Below are positions 61,312 through 64,000 of a stretch of DNA of 64,000 nt, piece by piece. Numbering within the stretch: the first letter of the stretch is position 1; each line of letters starts with the position of its first letter. The DNA is taken from the NCBI RefSeq assembly GCF_000165425.1, contig NW_001799244.1, positions 374,118 to 438,117 on the forward strand. The letters run 5' to 3'. The notes below the pieces were generated by a model. It was not told where the DNA came from, ran no database searches, and saw only the letters and a program-made list of their open reading frames with translations. This DNA comes from Paramecium tetraurelia (Eukaryota; Ciliophora; Oligohymenophorea; Peniculida; Parameciidae). Both the position numbers and the translations under genes were made by a program.

Positions 61312-62393
61312 ATGAGTCGTATTTTAAAGAATAGTGTAATCTCTCCTATGTTTAAACGTAAAGAGACATTGACATTCGATCATAGGGATCAATCTAGGAG
61401 ATCAACCAAGCGATTTCACTCTGTTGTTCCAGTAAGGAAATTGGTATCCTTATCAACTCCACATATAAATTTGACCCATTAAGGAGAATCACGTTTTGAA
61501 AGAAAACTAAAGGAAAAATAAAAAACAATGATCACCCCTGGGACATAACTCAAAAATGATCATGGTTTATAAGATTATTTAGACCATTTAAATTCTGTGA
61601 GAATTTTCAGGTCTCCCATGGAAGATGATGCGACAATCAAAAAAATTAAAGAGGAAGTTCAGCTATTTTAAACTGAAAGTCAGACTACATTACAAAGATT
61701 CAAATCTTTAAAGGAATAAGGAGAGAAGCGTAAGAAGGTAAGTTTGCTGGAAACAGTCCGTAACCCCTTGGCCTAATAATATAAAAAGTTTACTGAATAA
61801 GTATATAATCTGATTCATAATCTCCATTTGTTGAAAGTATAAATTTATTTTGAGTTAGGATTATTTGAACAATTCTAGAAAATTGTTTCAAGTTGTAAAA
61901 AATTTGATAGGAATGAAGAAAAATCTGTATCCAATCTTAATAAACCCTCAAACAGAGGAATTATATGAATTCGCAGAGATTTCCCGTCTTTGTTGTATAA
62001 GAGATGTTCAATTTATTAATGGTGAATAGCGAGTGATTGAGAGGTTTGATTTATCTTTGATGGATGATTTAATTTATATGTCAGATTCAATAAAGCACTT
62101 GTTACAATAAAATTAGTTGAAAGCCATAGAAAGGATGCGTGATAATGTATAAATATATATTATTGTAAAAGATCAAAGTTGAAAGATATGAGATAAATAA
62201 ACTTAGAGGTTAATTAGGAATGAAGGAGGAACATCATTAATTATCAATAGGAACTTCAGCTATGCAGAGATTTAAACCTCATTTGGAATTGGAAAGCATT
62301 GAATCTAGATTAGGTTTGCTAAATTAAATTCCTAAGTAGGCTAGATGGACATCTTAATTGCTCTAAGATATTCTAGATAGATTAAATGAATGA
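61312..62393 (+). CDS. Hypothetical protein
   Basis: 344 residues after removing introns 61837-61858 and 62147-62171 (25 nt, ending AAG). It starts MSRILKNSVISPMFKRKETL. The first ~100 residues are basic and Ser/Thr-rich. The rest is mainly helical (IKKIKEEVQLFQTESQTTLQ, RDVQFINGEQRVIERFDLSL, ESIESRLGLLNQIPKQA). No family is recognised. It may be one gene with the next coiled-coil frame, but the 117 nt between them did not yield an in-frame intron. Confidence 0.6.
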
Positions 62394-62510
62394 GTTATAT
62401 ATTGATTACATTTATAAATTGAAATTTTCATAATAGAAACAGTAGAGATGTTGAGGAGGATCCTTTTTGAAAGTTTGGGAATATAATGATGAGTTTATAA
62501 TATAAAATTA

Positions 62511-63041
62511 ATGAATTTGCAAATTTAGTTAGAATTAAAGTTAAAAGATTTTGAGTATAGAAAATTGTAATAACAATTAAATGCGATGAAATCAGTTGTA
62601 GATGAAAAAGCAATGAGGTTTGATTCTATCAAAAAACAATTGGCTGAAACTTTTAGTGCTCTGATTAAATATGTGCAATTAGAATTATAAAATTTAAAAA
62701 AAGAATTGCTAACTCTCATTAATACTCAGAGAGAAGAAATAATTCAATTCTAGAATGAATAGATTTCTCTTAAATACATTTAGGAATTGGAATTGCTAAA
62801 TTAACAATATTATGAAGAAAAGGAGCAATTTAAAATAAGGATAGATAAATTGACTCAATAGTTAATAGAATCAGAAAAAAACGAAGTTTATTTGATGATG
62901 CTAAACACCAAGTATTTAAAAGAGAACGAATTATTAAATCAGCAACTGTTATCGAAAAGCAGATAAATGAGTTAAACAGAACAAAATTTTTATCCAAACA
63001 AAACAGGATTCATATCAAAATTTTTAAATAAATATACATGA
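62511..63041 (+). CDS. Coiled-coil protein
   Basis: One exon of 176 residues. It starts MNLQIQLELKLKDFEYRK and is coiled coil almost throughout (KKQLAETFSALIKYVQLELQ, KEQFKIRIDKLTQQLIESEK), with a short polar end (NFYPNKTGFISKFLNKYT). It ends 12 nt before the convergent methyltransferase stop. It could be the 3' part of the gene at 61312. Confidence 0.58.
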
Positions 63042-63053
63042 GAAATATTTTAA

Positions 63054-63752
63054 TCACTTAGTACACATATATATATAATGGTGTTCAATATCATTGAATT
63101 ATTCTATTTTAGTTTTTTCAATTGGAATGATTTAAATTTTGAAGAGCTTTAGATATATTGTTCTGATATCTGGATGCCCATATGATATAATCATAAATGT
63201 GCCATTAGGTTTCAAGATTCTGTAACATTCACTCAAGTATTTTGAAACTCTTTCGAAAAAAGAGGATCCACTCATCAAACTATCTAAAAGGCATTTATCA
63301 ATTATAAAATCAAACTCTTCGTCTTCAAAATCGATTTTTGTTGTTACATCCATCAAATAATAAGGGATTGTTTGTTGTTATTTCTACCTGATTAAAACAT
63401 CGCTAAAATCGACACATCGAATATTTTTAATTCCATCTAATTGCATGTAATCTTATAATTAGGAATTCCCGCAACCAACATACAATATCTAACTGATATC
63501 AAATCTGCCAAATAAACAATTATGAATAAAAGGCTATAGTGTAGAATAAGTTTGAAGCCATTCAAAAAATTTGTCCTTCTACTTAGAGTATCTATTGTTC
63601 CAATAATCCACACTTGAAAAATCAGGGTATTCCGTAGATAAACTTAGTTCTTTGAACATTTGTTAAATGATTGAGTTATTCTAAGTTAATTTCTCTGCCT
63701 CATCAATAATATCCGAATGGTTTAATATATTCGATGGCTATTATGAAATCAT
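63054..63752 (-). CDS. METTL13-like (EEF1A-type) methyltransferase
   Basis: One exon of 232 residues. Motifs of the family are in order: a YWNNRYSKQKDKFFEWLQ start, the SAM-binding ILYVGCGNSQLQDYMQ, CVDFSDVLI with the acidic residue for the ribose, DEEFDFIIDKCLLDSLM, and ILKPNGTFMIISYGHPDIR. The end HHYIYMCTK is also typical. These enzymes methylate lysines or the N-terminus of EF1A and related proteins in the cytosol. The substrate here is inferred only from family. It is followed at 18 nt by the gene leaving the window. Confidence 0.85.
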
Positions 63753-63770
63753 ATTTAAAATATTTATATA

Positions 63771-64000
63771 TCAAAACCGATATCCTGGAATACTTGTGGT
63801 AGGAAGAGTTGGTGCATTACCAAACAATGTTTAAGGATTCTCACTCTTTTAATATGTCTCCTGTAATTGCTAAGCTTATTCACATTAAAATTCAAATATT
63901 TATTTTTAATATCCTTCGACAATCTTAAAACCTTCCTAAGCACTTTCGAAAAGGATATCTTGATAATGCTTCTTTTCATCTAGTGGTACATTTGGTCTAT
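63771..64000 (-). CDS. C-terminal part of a gene that leaves the window
   Basis: An open frame from the right edge to TGA at 63771-63773: NVPLDEKKHYQDILFE, an AQEGFKIVEGYQKQIFEFQ helix, a Gln-rich coil, and NAPTLPTTSIPGYRF as the end. It uses many TAA/TAG Gln codons. Another frame on this strand is open under the standard code but lacks such features. No family can be named from the fragment. Confidence 0.62.

Noticed and set aside
63764-63979. 71-codon minus-strand frame beginning MKRSIIKISFS
   Set aside because: An overlapping frame on the same strand gives a Gln-rich C-terminus with local codon use and a clean TGA at 63771.

Overview
The window reads as a compact, AT-rich ciliate nuclear genome, most likely the macronucleus of Paramecium or a close relative. 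Three things show this. Conserved protein families (pyruvate kinase, calcium-dependent protein kinase, selenophosphate synthetase, CHFR, VPS50) are only open if TAA and TAG are read as Gln and TGA is the only stop. Introns are tiny, mostly 20-35 nt, usually starting GTA and ending TAG. Genes are packed on both strands, some only 18 nt apart. All gene models below use that code (translation table 6) and were spliced by hand, so single splice sites may be wrong where no conserved domain checks them. No tRNA, rRNA, CRISPR array, transposon or virus-like element was recognised.

Layout. 1-9,200: a gene end, an HMG-box-like gene (-), and a giant guanylyl cyclase fused to a degenerate P4-ATPase (+). 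9,581-18,192 (+): an EGF-like membrane protein, a hypothetical, a sphingomyelin-synthase-like enzyme, a membrane RING protein and a CDPK. 18,231-26,285 (-): an NT-C2/giant coiled-coil protein, a hypothetical, pyruvate kinase and a basic hypothetical. 26,338-30,485: an HP1-like chromodomain protein, two hypotheticals and a casein-kinase-1-like kinase. 31,044-34,581: a poorer stretch of small genes and one decayed segment. 34,818-36,516 (-): selenophosphate synthetase, broken by an assembly gap with a cytosine-free artefact next to it. 37,113-40,800 (+): a hypothetical and VPS50. 40,922-44,047 (-): a PH-domain kinase and a cyclic-nucleotide-binding protein. 45,140-48,778 (+): a tandem FHA protein, a hypothetical, and an FG/Ran-binding nucleoporin. 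48,806-52,365 (-): an EF-hand protein, CHFR and a myristoylated pseudokinase. 52,876-61,050 (+): coiled-coil genes with a 1.1 kb near-identical duplicated block and a second gap. 61,143-64,000: small coiled-coil genes, a METTL13-like methyltransferase and a gene that leaves the window.

The genes do not form a pathway or operon. The notable concentration is signalling: cGMP synthesis, a cyclic-nucleotide sensor, a Ca2+ kinase, an EF-hand protein, CK1, a PH kinase, a pseudokinase and phosphopeptide readers (FHA). Several predicted products begin MGN, MGS or MGA and so look membrane-anchored by myristoylation. The most useful new observations are frequent AAG intron acceptors, the degenerate but retained ATPase domain of the cyclase, the CHFR orthologue with its PBZ-type finger, the pseudokinase, and two assembly problems that affect real genes.
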